Shown: in pieces, positions 11,806-24,826 of the stretch
Numbering within the stretch: the stretch's first letter is position 1
How the letters are laid out: each line of letters opens with the position of its first letter
Assembly (NCBI GenBank): GCA_017654935.2
Contig: CM065698.1
Coordinates: 45,245,122 to 45,309,121, forward strand
Direction of reading: 5' to 3'
DNA: 64,000 bases
Source of the DNA: Phymorhynchus buccinoides
Taxonomy: Eukaryota; Mollusca; Gastropoda; Neogastropoda; Raphitomidae
The notes under the pieces: model-generated
Told to the model about the DNA's origin: nothing
Databases searched by the model: none
Seen by the model: only the letters and a program-made list of their open reading frames with translations
Program-made: the position numbers and the translations under genes

Positions 11806-14800
11806 AAGAAACTATTTGTAATTACACAATTAATATGCAAGCAATAGTGGCACTGGAGACCTTTAAAAACATTTTTTTTAAACCATGGTATTTGCCTTTT
11901 CTTTGTGTCTTTCCATCAGAATTTTGGATACATCTGACCTAGAACTCTCCCACGCGGTCGCTTTGACGCTCTTGAACAGAATGAAAAGAAATTAACGCGT
12001 CGTTGTTATGCGCAACTGGAATGACTTTTCACCGCATTGTTTCCAAAGCATCGCTTGCGACGCACTGAGTGTTGGTGTTGTTTTTCGTATTTGTTTTCCG
12101 TCCCCTAATTATCGTAATTTGACTTTTTGTTTTTCGTAAAAATTAACGGCTAAATCGTAAAGGAAACCAGCCTGCAAGTTTCCCCCCAAATACCTGCCAG
12201 GCGGGTAATGGAGTAATAGCAGTTTCTCTGAAATATTTATAGGGTTTCAGGTCAATGTTGTCTCTTGTGTATCAAGGGATGAAAAGCCCTTTATGGTGAT
12301 CAGGGGGCAATTGCTCATGAGATTGAATATGCCAAAACTGCTCAACTTGGGGAAAGGTCATCCTCCTTTCGCTTCATCGCCATTTTGCATCAAATACCAT
12401 CACTTACTGGGTAGAGAAAAAATATTTTCTGCAATATGGGAATTCCTCTATGCCCCTGTATAACATTAGGCTATCTTTACCTCTCAAAATGAAGAAAGTA
12501 TGGTCTTCAGATAGCCGCCTGATTTGATGCGTTAGTGGATATAGGGTTTTAAACCATTGTGGTGCATAAATGCGACATTGGCGTGAAAGGGTTAAAGCTC
12601 CCTTCTGACATTTGCATTTTCTGTATTTTCAATTTCTCTGAATTCAGATAATTCTCTGAAACTACCACGCTTGACTGCACTAAGTCGCAAGCCACAACGT
12701 AATGGACAAAAGATAACTATCCACTAATGAAACGCACACTTTCTAATTCTTTTCACTTTGGCTGTTCAAAGCCGCTGAGGGATGAACCCAACTAAATTTT
12801 TAATTAACATATGATCGAATGGGTTATTTGGGGGAAACAAAAGAAAATTATGACATTAATTTTTCAATGATTGGTATCCCAAATAAATGATTTGCAATAC
12901 ATTTCCTTCTTTAAAAAAAAAAAAGCGCTTCTTTTTATTCTTTTGAAGAAAATTTATAAATTTCATTAATTTACACCACCAAAAAAAAAAAAAAGTATGC
13001 GTTTATTTTTTAATTTATTTTTTGACAGTACAGGGGAACCTCCCTTATAAGACTTTCAAAAAATCATCCCAAATGAGGTCTTATACGGGAGGGGTCTAAA
13101 AGGGAGGTAATTTAAATACTTACAAAGAAAGGCAATGTCTCAGAGGAAGCAGGTCTTACATTTGGGAGGTAGTGGGATGGAAGGTCAGTTTACCGTCGCG
13201 TATCGGCTTTCGCCATGTACGACAGGCTGAACAAACCAACCATGGTATATACAAAAAATTTATGTTTCCTGAATCACTGTCTTAGCCAAAGGCGAGAGAA
13301 GCGATCAGAATTCTCGATAAGGAGGAGAGTCATAATGGGAGGTTCTTATAAAGGAGGTTTCCACTGTATAAAACCTCTTTCACCCCACAAGCCTTTTGTT
13401 CCAGCACTGTGACTATGTGGTATGAGTGTCCGGAAAGGACAAAGTGGACCACACAACCATCAGCTGAATGGCAGAAGCCTGATCACCTGATCAATGTAGA
13501 CCTTTACCTGATTACCCCCTACACAGGGTGGGGGTGTAAGTGGCACAGTGGTAGCGCGTTCACTTCGTGTCAAGTAACCGAGTTCGAACCTTGGTACAGG
13601 GGATTTTTTTCCTCTCATTCTGCACTAGGCCTTAACATCGAACGTGGAGTCTTTCGGATGGAGACGATAACCGAGGTCCTGTGTTGCCCATGCACTTAGC
13701 ATACTTTAGAACCATGGAACGAAAGTGGTCATTTGGGTAAAAATGTACCCCCCCCCCCTCATCAGTGACAAAAATAGCATTCCTAAAAATTGGGTGGCGC
13801 GCCTCTGCTGCGACGCGCCTCCAGGTGGGAGCAACCCTGAATTTCACAGAGACGCGCTCTGTGACTAGAAAGTACCTAATACCTACAAATCTTGAGTAGT
13901 CTGGATAGCTGAAATGAGTAGTTGGGTGCAAAACGTGTAGCTTTATTCATTAACCCTTTATCGCCCACTCTTGGCACCACATGATTTAATGCACCCATAT
14001 CACTAAAATGCATCAATAGAGGGTCTGGTAATCCATTGACCTTATATTCTTATTTTTGGGAGGTAAGGATAGGCCTATTTTATGCATGCCACAGAGGAAT
14101 CCCAATATGGCAGACAAAATCTTTTCTCTCACCTGGTAAGTTTAATGTACTTTTGGCTGAGGAATGGCTAGCGTTGAAAGGGCGAGCCTAGGTGGCATTT
14201 ACATCAGCCACCAGGCCTCGTCTGCTGATCCCCGGTGGACCCTGTTTAGAGTTTTAACTCCAAGTTTTAGGATGATCCCAATTATTATTGAAGGTTTTTT
14301 AAATTAGGCATTGAGAGCACACAGCCGCCTATCAAGTTGGACCTAAACCGCCGTGAGGCCCAGTCCCGTAATAGGAAGAAGAAGAAGAAAACCATCAAAC
14401 AATGTTCACTGAAAATGAGTAGCAATCAGAATTTTCATTTGAAGATTAGTACGGTCCAAATTGAGTAGAATACTTCTCGAAAAGAGTAGAAGTAAACAGT
14501 CTGCCTTTACCTAATACCTTTTCCATACAGGAGGGAATGATCTGCGGCGGACGACATCTACTCCTTCACTGCGTCACCCCCATGGGTCAGCGGTGAAGGG
14601 GAATCTTCATAAACCATCGCCCCCCCCCTCACCCCTGTTCCAGGACGCAGCATCACGCTAGACCCATCGTTGGGCGTGAGCTGGCTGGGTCACTAAACTC
14701 AACACCCCTCCCTATGCCCATGCAGCACCTTAGGCCCTTTAAGAAATGGAACCAACCCCACACCCCCCCTTTTTTTTCCCCTGAGAGTGCCGGAATGATC

Positions 14801-16642
14801 AATTAAGTGATCGTGGGCCCCAAAGAGAAGAAGAAAAAGAAGAAGACCCGTAAAAAAACATTCCAACACAATGCTTGACCCTTCTAGCACCATGCATTTT
14901 TTGACATTCCTGGTTGTCTGTTTTTTTGTACTGGGCGATGGTGCTAGAAGATTGAACTCAAACAATTTCCCGCATGACCCATACAGAGTGGGGCAGGCAC
15001 AAGGGTTTGGGACGCAGGCTCCCCTTTCAAGGCTATGATGCTTTGAAATCCATGGGCTACAACAAAAGGGCTACCTGTACACTGTACATTACTGTAGCAG
15101 GCATGAGATTGAGAAATTACGATTTAGGCTGAAAAGCGGCCCCCCAAAAGGCAGAATCCCCCCTGAAACTAAACTGAAGCTTTGTTGTATTCTAAGGCTA
15201 AAAAAACCCAGCATTACCAGTAGAACAGATACATTTAGCTCATTTTTATTCACTCATAAGAAGCGTTTCTAATATACTCAGTTGGCCTCTTTTTGATTTT
15301 AAAAAATGACTACTTCAGTTCTTGGGCCACCAAAAAGCCTGAAATCAGCCTACATGTTGACAAATCTCATGCCTGTCGGTGAAGTAAGCAAGTCACCCAT
15401 GACCTATACTAATATATAGTGTGGCAGGCACAAGGGTTTGGGACGCAGGCTCCCCTTTCAAGGCTCTGATACTTTGGAATCCATGGGGTACAAACAAGGA
15501 CTACCCTGTACACTGTACACTACTGTACTGAGTAGTAAGTAGACAAGTGAAGATATGAAGGTTACAGCGACAACTGCCAGCATTGCCTGCCTGGTAAGTT
15601 TTAATCTCCTCCCAACATCTCCCACTCTGTTTAGTTTGAAGGCTGTGACGCACATACAGGAGCCCAGGGGTGGGAGTAGAACATTTCAGCTATACTGACA
15701 AAGTTTCTCAGCTATACTGGAAAAGACAGCAAGGATATAATTACATGTTCCAGTCGGACAGAATGGGCAGCTTAGGACGATAATTTGACCGCCGTGGGGC
15801 AGTCAAATCGGTAGGGGCTTAAAAAAGCATGGCCCATTTTTGATATTCTTAGTTCGGGGTAGTGAGAGAGAGAGAGATGGGGAGATAAGGCCCTCCCTCT
15901 CTCTTTCTCTCACTACGCCCAGGTAGGGGCTTAGCGCATGATATTCTTAGGTGGGGGTAGTGAGAGAGAGAGAGGAGATGGACTCATCTCCCCCCCTCTC
16001 TCTCTCACTACGCCCAACTAAGAATATCGCCCGCTAAGCCACTACCGGTTTGACTGCCCCCTTGGCGGTCACAAATTATCGTCCTTAGTTGCCCATTGCT
16101 ATACTGATTTCAGTATCTATACTGAAGGCCTCCCACCCCTGGGAGCCCAAACAGGACCTTTTCTGCCCCTTTCTCTCCACACCATAAACTATCGACACAG
16201 GCACAGACATCCAGGTCACAGCAGCCTTTGCCAATATGGAAGGCATGGTAAGCATTAGTCTGACGCCCATGTCCCTCCGTTTCAAAGGCCATAACCCACA
16301 TACATGGGTACAAAAGCAACTCTCCTCTCACTAACGCCATAGAGTGTACACTACACAGGCACAACCATCAAGATAACAGCAATCCAGTGCTGACCCGTAT
16401 CCCCACCTCCCCGAACATACTCCCCAAACAACCCACATCATTCTAAGAAAAACAAATCACACGCGGGTTCAAGCCGCTGGCCCTGCGATGTCGGGGGACA
16501 CACGATCCTCCGCTCTAGATGTCACTCCCCCCCCCACCCCACATAGGTTGGAGAGTAGCGGTGGTCTATCAAGACCCAACCTACACCGTGCCCCCTATCT
16601 TCGTAAGGCCACACACCTATTAGACATAAAACACAAATAATT

Positions 16643-16979
16643 CTAAAGGCGTGGATGGTGCCGTATTCACCACCGGCTCCTGCTCCTCCCGCTCCTATGT
16701 GAGATGAGTGACCTAGGCTTCTGACTTTGCGATGTATGGCAGTTGATTTTCTGTGGCGCAGAGTTTCGGGAGGGCGTTGCTGTAGAGGTTTTTGACCGCG
16801 TTTTCTCGTTGCTTGGCGGTCCTCAGGTGGTCCTCATATAGAGCATCGCAGAGGAGTGATGTGGCTCTGCAGTGCGATCTCGGGATGACATAGCGGTCTC
16901 GGGCTTGAGGGGAGGAGGGCCAGTCCCGTAGTCCTGGCAGCCCGCAGAGGTTCTTCTCCTCATCGTCCACTTCCACCAC
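16643..16979 (-). pseudogene. SAM-exon counterpart, scrambled (copy 2)
   Basis: This lies where exon D should be in copy 2, between the acceptor array and the 3' flank. Landmarks such as the start GTGGTGGAAGTGGACGATG, GAGGACCACCTGA, CGCCCTC and GCACCATCCACGCC match the SAM exon, but the stretch is longer and the bases between the landmarks differ widely. The remaining reading frame keeps only EDHL from the SAM signature, so no SAM fold is credible. The adjoining C-rich 3' flank (16395-16640) is equally scrambled, which points to very low base quality rather than selection. Confidence 0.65.
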
Positions 16980-17475
16980 CTGCACAGCAAGGACCAGACA
17001 AAGTGGTACACATCCACCACCTGCACAGCAAGGACCAGACAGTCATACACATCCACCACCTGCACAGCAAGGACCAGACAAAGTGGTACACATCCTGCAC
17101 AGCAAGGACCAGACAAAGTGGTACACATCCACCACCTGCACAGCAAGGACCAGACAAAGTGGTACACATCCACCACCTACACAGCAAGGACCAGACAAGG
17201 TCATACACATCCACCACCTGCACAGCAAGGACCAAAGTCATACACATCCACCACCTGCAGAGCAAGGACCAGACAAAGTCATATACATCCACCACCTGCA
17301 CAGCAAGGACCAGACAAAGTGGTACACATCCACCACCTGCACAGCAAGGACCAGACAAAGTCATATACATCCACCACCTGCACAGCAAGGACCAAAGTCA
17401 TACACATCCACCACCTGCAGAGCAAGGACCAGACAAAGTCATATACATCCACCACCTGCACAGCAAGGACCAGAT
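16980..17475 (-). repeat. Splice-acceptor minisatellite (copy 2)
   Basis: Reverse-strand counterpart of 28541-29035, with CACCTGCACAGCAAGGACC units every ~35-41 bp. It includes the 39-bp unit shared with copy 3 (GACAGTCATAC) and a CTACACAGC variant matching the TAG-acceptor unit at 28838. Long ORFs across it are products of the repeat. Confidence 0.85.
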
Positions 17476-19320
17476 ATCACAATTGTCAAATCGCCTTGGC
17501 TTATTAAAGGGGCACCCTGACGGATGAGTTTTTTTTGCAAGAAACACGTCGAGATCAACAGATCAGAAAAACAGCCTTTTCAGAGGATCGTAACACTCAC
17601 TCACCGTGCTTTAGTTTTTTTTAGAAATTAAACAGTCAAAACGGCGATTCCTCCTTGACGAAGATGCCACTCAGAGTAGCCACTGTGGATGGGATGGGTG
17701 AAGGTCACTGGTTGTGGCTAGCCGCGTTTTCTTTTTTTTAGTGCAGTAAAAAAAATAAAAAATGGAGCTATTTCCTTTGTTGTGAGCGAAATTCCTTTTA
17801 GATAAACTGTATAAAATTAAAAATAAACAAAACGGCTTGTATTGCGAAAAGTTCGAGCAAACGATTTGGTTTTAACACAGGGCAGCCATTAGAAAAGAGA
17901 CGGCACACACCTTCTCTTTGGGTTAAAGAATCTGACTTCCATCACCTCCGCCAAGGAGGAATCGCCGTATACGACGGTTTGATTTCTATGAAACCAGAGA
18001 GCAAAGTGTTGCTGTGAGTGTTGAATCTTGGTAAAGTGGTGTTTTCCTGGTGATCTGGACGTGTTTTTTACAAAAAACCCTCATCCGTCAGGGCTGCACC
18101 TTTAATGCTGTGTCATTACCAACTGACATAGGCTTGAACACCAAGGCTACATCAAAATATTACATCCGTTGCTAAAGCATAGTAATCTGCTAGTTTATGC
18201 AAGGTCAGTGTTATGCTAAGCATAGTTATGCATGGATTGTCTTTAGCAATGACAAGCTCCTAGCATTAGTCTCCAAAATCCTCCAAAAGTCGTAGTGTGG
18301 CTGCCCACGTTTCGGGGTAATCAAAAAACGGTCACATGTGTAATGTTCTCATCCAACTTTCAGCCTAAATGTAAAAACCCTTGAAAGGCCGGGGTCCATG
18401 GGTAATGTCCCCTTGCAGCTGAAGCAAAACTTGATTTATTAAGCTATTTTAGTATGCTTTTTCCACAATTATACAAAAGTTTATTTTAAAGTGGTTTGAA
18501 AAATACAGTAGACACACAAAGATCTTGTTTGACAAATTAAAAGAAAAGGAACTTCCTATTCTGGAAAAATTCAAAAAAACAGAAAAATCCTTGTATTACC
18601 AGGAAAAGTTGCACCTATTACATAGTAAAAAAAACAACCCACACAAACATTTGAGTTAAAATTTGGTGGGTGGTGCTTTATATGCCTCTGTCTGAACTAG
18701 GGTTATGTAACGCCCTTGAAAGTGTGAGTTATGCCATGGCTGGTCAGTTACTGACAAGGGCATTCCTCTTCGGGGCACATCTACCATTTAGTGGAATTGC
18801 AAAGGTTTATTGGCGAGAGTTATTCTCCGCTGTTTGGTCGCACACTGAACCATAGCTTCCCCCACCCACCAAGGGCATTCACTCTTGCAAAAATGTGTTA
18901 GTTGCAGACCCCAATACCGTAGAACAGTCACTTAAAGGTCCTTCAAAAACCATCCAAAATGAGGTCTTCATAAGGAAGAGGTCTCTATGTGGGATGTTCT
19001 TCCCCGGCAAAATGGGTGGTCTTATAAGGGAGGTTCCACTTGTAGTACTATTACTAGGAAAAGTTGCACAGGTCGGTGTAGCTGCGAGTTTGGGAATTTC
19101 GGAACGAGCGTCGTGGGATCAACGCCTACTGTACGACCCAAAAGATAAGACAAGAAACAAATCAAAATAAAAAAAAAAAGTGGAACAGTTGCACGTTCAT
19201 GAATTCCCAGTAAAAAAAACACCCACATATAACAAAATCTAAAATTTGGGTAAAACATTGGGGGTCTCCTTGTATAGTCAGAAAGATAGGGTAATTATGT
19301 TGTGTTCGCCGACTCGGCAC

Positions 19321-19461
19321 GGTTTCCAACCTGGCGGGGTCTGTCTTGGGGCAGTCCTATGTCCGAGGTCAAAGTCGGTGCTGTGGGGGGAGGGTAGGCA
19401 CGCTGACGAGCTCGTCTCCTGACCGCTGTTGGAAAACTGCTTAATCTCCTTGCGATGGGGG
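19321..19461 (-). pseudogene. Polyhomeotic exon C counterpart (copy 2)
   Basis: Reads as the reverse complement of 26651-26779 with many single-base insertions (for example CTTGCGATGGGGG and TTGGAAAACTGC). The Ser-rich codons around GACGAGCTCGTC are recognisable. The donor side reads GGTTTCC instead of the expected AAC|GTGAGT. It is not translatable through. Only one acceptor unit is present, unlike the three in copies 1 and 3. Confidence 0.7.
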
Positions 19462-19499
19462 CTGGGCAGCACAAAGTAATGAACATCATGAATATTCAT

Positions 19500-20530
19500 A
19501 GTACAACGCGGCATGAAGCTGGCAAAACGGTCAGTGCTCACCGCTGGTGACAACACTACTAATATCAGTACATGGGTGAAAGTAGTTCAGGCATGCTCCT
19601 CAAATCAGGACTGAACAAAGCTGATAGAAAGAGTCTTCAGGATCGGCCATCTTGTCATCCGGTTCGACAGTGTTATCAAATGAAACATTACTGCCAGCAT
19701 TGATTTTACTTATGGATGGACAATAATATCTGTGTTGTTAAAAATTCGGGACTTTCCTGGTGTTGCTCTGCCTCCGGGCATTGCCTCCAGGATCGTTCCC
19801 ACCATCTTTATATCTACTAATGTCCCATATGTGTCTGTTCCAGACCGGAGGACGTTAAACAGATTTTTCTTCAGCATTGATGGCAGATTGAAACAAGATG
19901 ATGGCTATGTGCAATTATTACACCATCCCTGCCTATCCTGTACACACACGCACACGCACACACACGCACACAGCACACACACATTGGAAGTTATTTTTAC
20001 GGTGGTCGCCATTTCAGGATTGGGAAGATTCAGAGAACGCTGAAATGATACTCCCTGTCTTTTGTACAAAGTTACGACATCATCAATGACATTACACAGC
20101 CAGTACATGTAGTTGACACAGGCAGTGAAAGGATTTTTATGGTTTTTTTTTATATAGATCTGACACAGTAGTTTGGTACAGGCTTATTCGCCGTGTGTAT
20201 TGTTTATTTCACCTTCATGTGCTTGTGTGAGTGTAGCGTTTTGATGTTTTTTAGTTTAATAGAATGCTGAAATATGTCATATCAGGATTGAGAGAATGCT
20301 TTGCTTTCACCCGTATCAGTAGACGATGTTACAATTATGGAGTGCAGTGCTTACTGATATAATTAGATTATGTTACAATGGAGTACTCATGTCAGTAAAT
20401 CATTCCAGGACTATGACATCGAAAGTTACGACATCACTAATGACATTACACAGCCAGTAGTTGACGCAGGCAGTGAAAGGATTTTTATGGTTTTTTTATA
20501 TAGATCTGACACAGTAGTTTGGTACAGGTG
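19500..20530. other. Sequence private to copy 2
   Basis: About 1 kb with no match in copies 1 or 3. It contains a (CA)n-like stretch (19937-19982), a SINE-like fragment around GAGGACGTTAAAC (19845-19865), and two direct copies of a ~105-bp segment (about 20071-20180 and 20424-20529) starting GTTACGACATCA and ending AGTTTGGTACAGG. I see no gene. Base quality looks good here, which argues that it is real DNA from another haplotype or locus. Confidence 0.7.
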
Positions 20531-20908
20531 ATTTTATAAGGCTTTTCTCCTCCTCCCCCCTGTCTTTTGTACAAATAGTTCCCCTACGTTCTGAAAGTTA
20601 TGTGCTTGTAACGTCACTCTCTTTGACTCTGCATTTTCCCTTTGCTTTTACTGTCATCTACTATCTTTCTGCCTACCCGGCCCATTCTCCTTCCTTTTTA
20701 AAAAGAAAGAAATTCTTGCAAAGATTTTCTCCGTCCGAAGAAGACAGACATGCTGGGCCTAACTGTTTCTTAGTTAGGTGCATAACGGCAGCATGATGGC
20801 ATCTGCGCTCGTAATTGACAGGAAACTGTCTGAACCGATCGACGATGAAGAAGAAGACGATAAGGCTTTTCATAAATCTCACACATTTCACTCATCATGG
20901 ATCGAACT

Positions 20909-21142
20909 ACCGTAAAATGCGGACTATAAGCCGCTACTTTTCCCCTCAACTTTGGCCCATGCGGTTCATAGACTGATGCGGCTTATTTGTGGATTTTTTT
21001 TTCATTCTACATTTATCAGTATGATTAAATCTGTTTCTGGCCACATTCTTCAGCCTTTTGTGAGCTTCTTTAGACTCAAAACTGCTTTTGGTAATCAATA
21101 GATTCAAATCTCATACTTGAATTGTCTGAGAACATTAAATAC
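20909..21142. mobile_element. Truncated TATAAGCCGC MITE (copy 2)
   Basis: Starts TACCGTAAAATGCGGAC and matches the reverse complement of the right part of 24247-24628. It stops near CATACTTGAATTGTC...TACTCATG and runs straight into the 29-bp array. The left MITE end and exon A, which should follow, are missing. Confidence 0.75.
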
Positions 21143-22450
21143 TCATGTTACAAAGACTTTGGTGTGTTACTAAACTTTTCCCACAGGACTTTGTGTGTAC
21201 TAAACTTTTACTAAGACTTTGTGTGTTGTGTTACTAAACTTTCCACAGAACTTTGTGTGTTACTAAACTTTACTAAGACTTTGGTGTGTTACTAAAACTT
21301 TACACAGGACTTTGGTGTGTTACAAACTTTACTAAGACTTTGGTGTGTTACTAAAAACTTTTCCACAGACTTTGGTGTGTACTAAACTTTACTAAGACTT
21401 GTGTGTTACTAAACTTTTCCACAGACTTTGGTGTGTTACTAAACTTTACTAAGACCTTGGTGTGTACTAAACTTACCTAAGGACTTTGGGTGTGTTACCT
21501 AAACTTTCCACAGACTTTGGTGTTAACTAAACTTTACTAAGACTTTGGTGTGTTACTAAAACGGTACTAAGACTTTGGTGTGTTGCTAAAACTTTACAAA
21601 AGACTTTGTGTGTTTGAAACTTACAAAGACTTTTTGGTGTGTGCTAAAATTTACTAAACGACTTGGGTGTTACTAACTTTACTAAGACTTGGTGTGTTGC
21701 TAAACTTTACTAAGACTTCGGTGTGTTGCTAAACTTTACTAAGACTTTGGTGTGTTGCTAAACTACTAAGACTTTGGTGTGTTACTAAACTTTTACTAAG
21801 ACTTCCTTTTTTCCCTTTTTCCTTCTCCCTTCTGGTGTGTTACTAAAACTTACTAAGACTTTGGTGTGTTGCTAAACTTTACTAAGACTTTGGTGTGTTA
21901 CTAAACTTTACAAAGACTTTGTGTCGTTACTAAAACTTTACAAAGACTTGGTGTTACTAAGCATTACAAAAGATTCGGTGTTGTTGCTAAACTTTTACAA
22001 AGACTTTGGTGTTACTAAGCATTACCAAAGACTTCAAATTGTATAAACTTTAACAAGGACTTTGGGTGTTACTAAACTTACAAAGACTTGGTGTGTACTA
22101 ACTTTCCAAAGACTTTGGTGTGTTCTAAACTTTCCAAAGACTTTGGTGTGTTACTAAACTTTACAAGGACTTGGTGTGTTACTAAACTTTACAAGGACTT
22201 GGTGTGTTACTCAACTTTACAAAGACTTTGGTGTGTTACTAAACTTACAGGATTTGGTGGTTACTAACTTTACAAAGACTTTGGTGTGTGCTAAAACGTT
22301 TACAAAGATTGGTGTGTTACTAAACTTACAAGGACTTGGTGTGTTACTAAACTTTACAAAGACTTTGGTGTGTTGCTAAACTTTACAAAGACTTTGGGTG
22401 TTGCTAAACTTTACAAAGGGACTTTGGTGTGTTACTAAATTTTCAAAGAC
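21143..22450 (-). repeat. 29-bp minisatellite (copy 2, inverted)
   Basis: Units of GGTGTGTTACTAAACTTTAC plus TAAGACTTT, the reverse complement of the array at 22451-23980, with frequent indels and a foreign pyrimidine-rich insert near 21805-21830. Confidence 0.92.
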
Positions 22451-22462
22451 TTGTAAAGTTTA
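22440..22462. other. Inverted-repeat turnaround J2
   Basis: Within the 29-bp array the units flip from TTACTAAA...CAAAGACT to TGTAAAGTTTAGCAA. Sequence quality improves sharply from here rightwards. Confidence 0.88.
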
Positions 22463-23980
22463 GCAAACACACAAAGCTTTGTAAAGTTTAGCAACACACC
22501 AAAGTCTTAGTAAAGTTTAGTAACACACCAAAGTCTTTGTAAAGTTTAGTAACACAGCAAAGTCTTTGTAAAGTTTAGTAACACACCAAAGTCTTAGTAA
22601 AGTTTAGCAACACACCAAAGTCTTAGTAAAGTTTAGCAACACACCAAAGTCCTTGTAAAGTTTAGTAACACACCAAAGTCCTTGTAAAGTTTGTAACACA
22701 CCAAAGTCTTTGTAATGCTTAGTAACACACCAAAGTCTTTGTAAAGTTTAGTAACACACAAAGTCCTTGTAAAGTTTAGTAACACACCAAAGTCTTTGTA
22801 AAGTTTAGTAACACACCAAAGTCCTTGTAAAGTTTAGTAACACACCAAAGTCTTTGTAAAGTTTAGTAACACACCAAAGTCTTTGGAAAGTTTAGTAACA
22901 CACCAAAGTCTTTGTAAAGTTTAGTAACACAGCAAAGTCTTTGTAAAGTTTAGTAACACACCAAAGTCCTTGTAAAGTTTAGTAACAATTTGAAGTCTTT
23001 GTAATGCTTAGTAACACCAAAGTCTTTGTAAAGTTTAGCAACACACCAAAGTCCTTGTAAAGTTTAGTAACACACCAAAGTCTTTGTAAAGTTTAGTAAC
23101 ACACCAAAGTCTTAGTAAAGTTTAGCAACACACCAAAGTTGTAAAGTTTAGTAACACACCAAAGTCTTAGTGTTTAAAGTTTAGTAACACACCAAAGTCT
23201 TAGTAAAGTTTAGTAACACACCAAAGTCTAAAGTGTAACACAGCAAAGTTTAGTAACACACCAAAGTCTTTGTAAAGTTTAGTAACACACCAAAGTCTTT
23301 TGTAAAGTTTAGTAACACACCAAAGTCTTAGTAAAGTTTAGTAACACACCAAAGTCTTAGTAAAGTTTAGTAAAGTTTAGTAACACACCAAAGTCTTAGT
23401 AAAGTTTAGTAACACACCAAAGTCTTTGTAAAGTTTAGTAACACACCAAAGTCTTGGAAAGTTTAGTAACACACCAAAGTCTTAGTAAAGTTTAGCAACA
23501 CACCAAAGTCTTAGTAAAGTTTAGTAACACACCAAAGTCTTAGTGTTTAGTAACACACCAAAGTCTTTGTAAAGTTTAAACACCAAAGTCTTAGTAAAGT
23601 TTAGCAACACACCAAAGTCTTTGTAAAGTTTAGTAAAGTTTAGCAACACACCAAAGTCTTTGTAAAGTTTAGTAACACACCAAAGTCCTTGTAAAGTTTA
23701 GTAACACACCAAAGTCTTTGTAAAGTTTAGTAACACACCAAAGTCTTAGTAAAGTTTAGTAACACACCAAAGTCTTAGTAAAGTTTAGTAACACACCAAA
23801 GTCCTTGTAAAGTTTAGTAACACACCAAAGTCTTTGTAAAGTTTAGCAACACACCAAAGTCTTAGTAAAGTTTAGTAACACACCAAAGTCTTTGTAAAGT
23901 TTAGCAACACACCAAAGTCCTTGTAAAGTTTAGTAACACACCAAAGTCTTTGTAAAGTTTCATAACACACCAAAGTCTTT
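22451..23980 (+). repeat. 29-bp minisatellite upstream of exon A
   Basis: About 50 tandem units of 29 bp built from TTAGTAAAGTTTAGTAACAC plus ACCAAAGTC, with an alternating CTTAG / CTTTG / CCTTG variant block. It lies in the intron and ends some 45 bp before the exon A acceptor. It contains no acceptor-like pyrimidine tract, unlike the other exon-flanking arrays of this gene. Confidence 0.95.
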
Positions 23981-24022
23981 GTAAAGTTTCTTAACAACCA
24001 AGTGTTTCTCTCCCACCCCCAG

Positions 24023-24181
24023 CTCACCTGAGCCGGGAGGAGGAGGAGGAGGGGAAGAAGCAGTGTGAGTACTGTCAGAAGTATCGTGCGGCAGAACTGT
24101 TCCGCAGCTCCGGGCGTTTCTGCTCCACCACCTGCTCCAAGCGGTACAGCGTGGCCTGCTCCGGGCGCGTCGGCAAGAAAG
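24023..24181 (+). CDS. PHC: Polyhomeotic-like exon A: FCS zinc finger
   Basis: Exon of 159 nt between the acceptor CTCTCCCACCCCCAG and the donor AAAG|GTGATT. It starts with two bases of a split codon and ends with one base (G) of the next. It encodes an acidic lead-in (SREEEEEGKK), then a C-x2-C-x15-C-x3-C finger (CEYC ... FCSTTC) followed by SKRYSVACSGRVGKK. That spacing and the FCS core are typical of the FCS zinc finger of Polyhomeotic/PHC and related Polycomb proteins; in that family the finger binds nucleic acid, particularly RNA. Earlier exons must lie left of the 29-bp array and are not in this window. The phase fits exon B. Confidence in the family is high because the SAM exon follows downstream. 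Confidence 0.9.
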
Positions 24182-24234
24182 GTGATTGGCGCATGGCTGG
24201 CTGTCTGTCCCCCCGCCCCTTGATTGGTTTGGTG

Positions 24235-24826
24235 CAGACCTGTTTACCATAAAAACTGGACTATAAGACGCACCTGTATATAAGCCGCATCCCTTAAATT
24301 GACAAAATATTATTCACATATAAGCCGCACCAGTTTATAAGCCGCAGAGAAAATTGTATGCGCACAAACCAACACAAATATAGAAATTCTCATATCAGAA
24401 CATAGGTATTTAATGTCTCTCAGACACTTTAAACATGAGATTTGAATCTATTGATTACCAAAACCAGTTTTGAATCTAAAGAAGCTCAAAATAGGTTGAA
24501 CAATATGGCTAGAAACAGATGTAATCATACTGATGAATGTAGAATGGAAAACAAATCCGCATCAGTCTATAAGCCGCATGGGCCAAAGTTGAGCAAAAAG
24601 GTAGCGGCTTATAGTCCGCATTTTACGGTACTCTACTCTTTTCGAGTAGTATTCTACTCAATTTGGACCTCTACTACTCTTCAAAATTGAAAATAATGCT
24701 ATAATTACTCATTTTCAGTGAACATTGTTTGATGGTTTAATGAATAGAACTACACATGTTGCACCAAAGCTACTCGTTTCAGCTATCCAGACTACTCAAG
24801 ACTTTTGTAGGGGGTAAACAGGTCTG
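24235..24826. mobile_element. MITE with CAGACCTGTTTAC ends and 6-bp target duplication
   Basis: Terminal inverted repeats CAGACCTGTTTAC / GTAAACAGGTCTG are flanked by the direct repeat TTGGTG (24229-24234 and 24827-24832). The body has CTACTC-type motifs (TCTACTCTTTTCGAGTAG). A second MITE (24247-24628) is inserted near the left end. Another copy with its own 6-bp duplication is at 36528-36740. It has no coding capacity. The superfamily is not assigned. Confidence 0.85.
24247..24628. mobile_element. Nested TATAAGCCGC MITE with TA target duplication
   Basis: Inverted ends CCATAAAAACTGGACTATAA and the complement of TTATAGTCCGCATTTTACGG, with repeated TATAAGCCGC motifs inside. It sits between TA dinucleotides (24245-24246 and 24629-24630). 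Removing it plus one TA restores the outer MITE's GTTTACTCTAC as seen at 36528-36740. A TA duplication suggests mobilisation by a Tc1/mariner-type transposase (inference). Confidence 0.85.

Larger units (their letters stand above)
11773..22450 (-). repeat. Segmental copy 2 (inverted, structurally different)
   Basis: Reverse complement of the copy 1/3 segment, reading piggyBac-like end, SINE, MITEs, hairpin MITE, SAM exon, acceptor array, TTAA foldback, exon C and 29-bp array from left to right. About 14990-16380 is nearly identical to the other copies. Around 16390-16980 it is badly scrambled. Exons A and B are absent and about 1 kb at 19500-20530 is private. It is therefore not a plain mirror image of copies 1 and 3. 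Confidence 0.88.

Noticed and set aside
22451..23980. CRISPR array or centromeric satellite
   Set aside because: Units are directly adjacent with no unique spacers and the setting is a eukaryotic intron; 1.5 kb next to an exon is a minisatellite rather than centromere.
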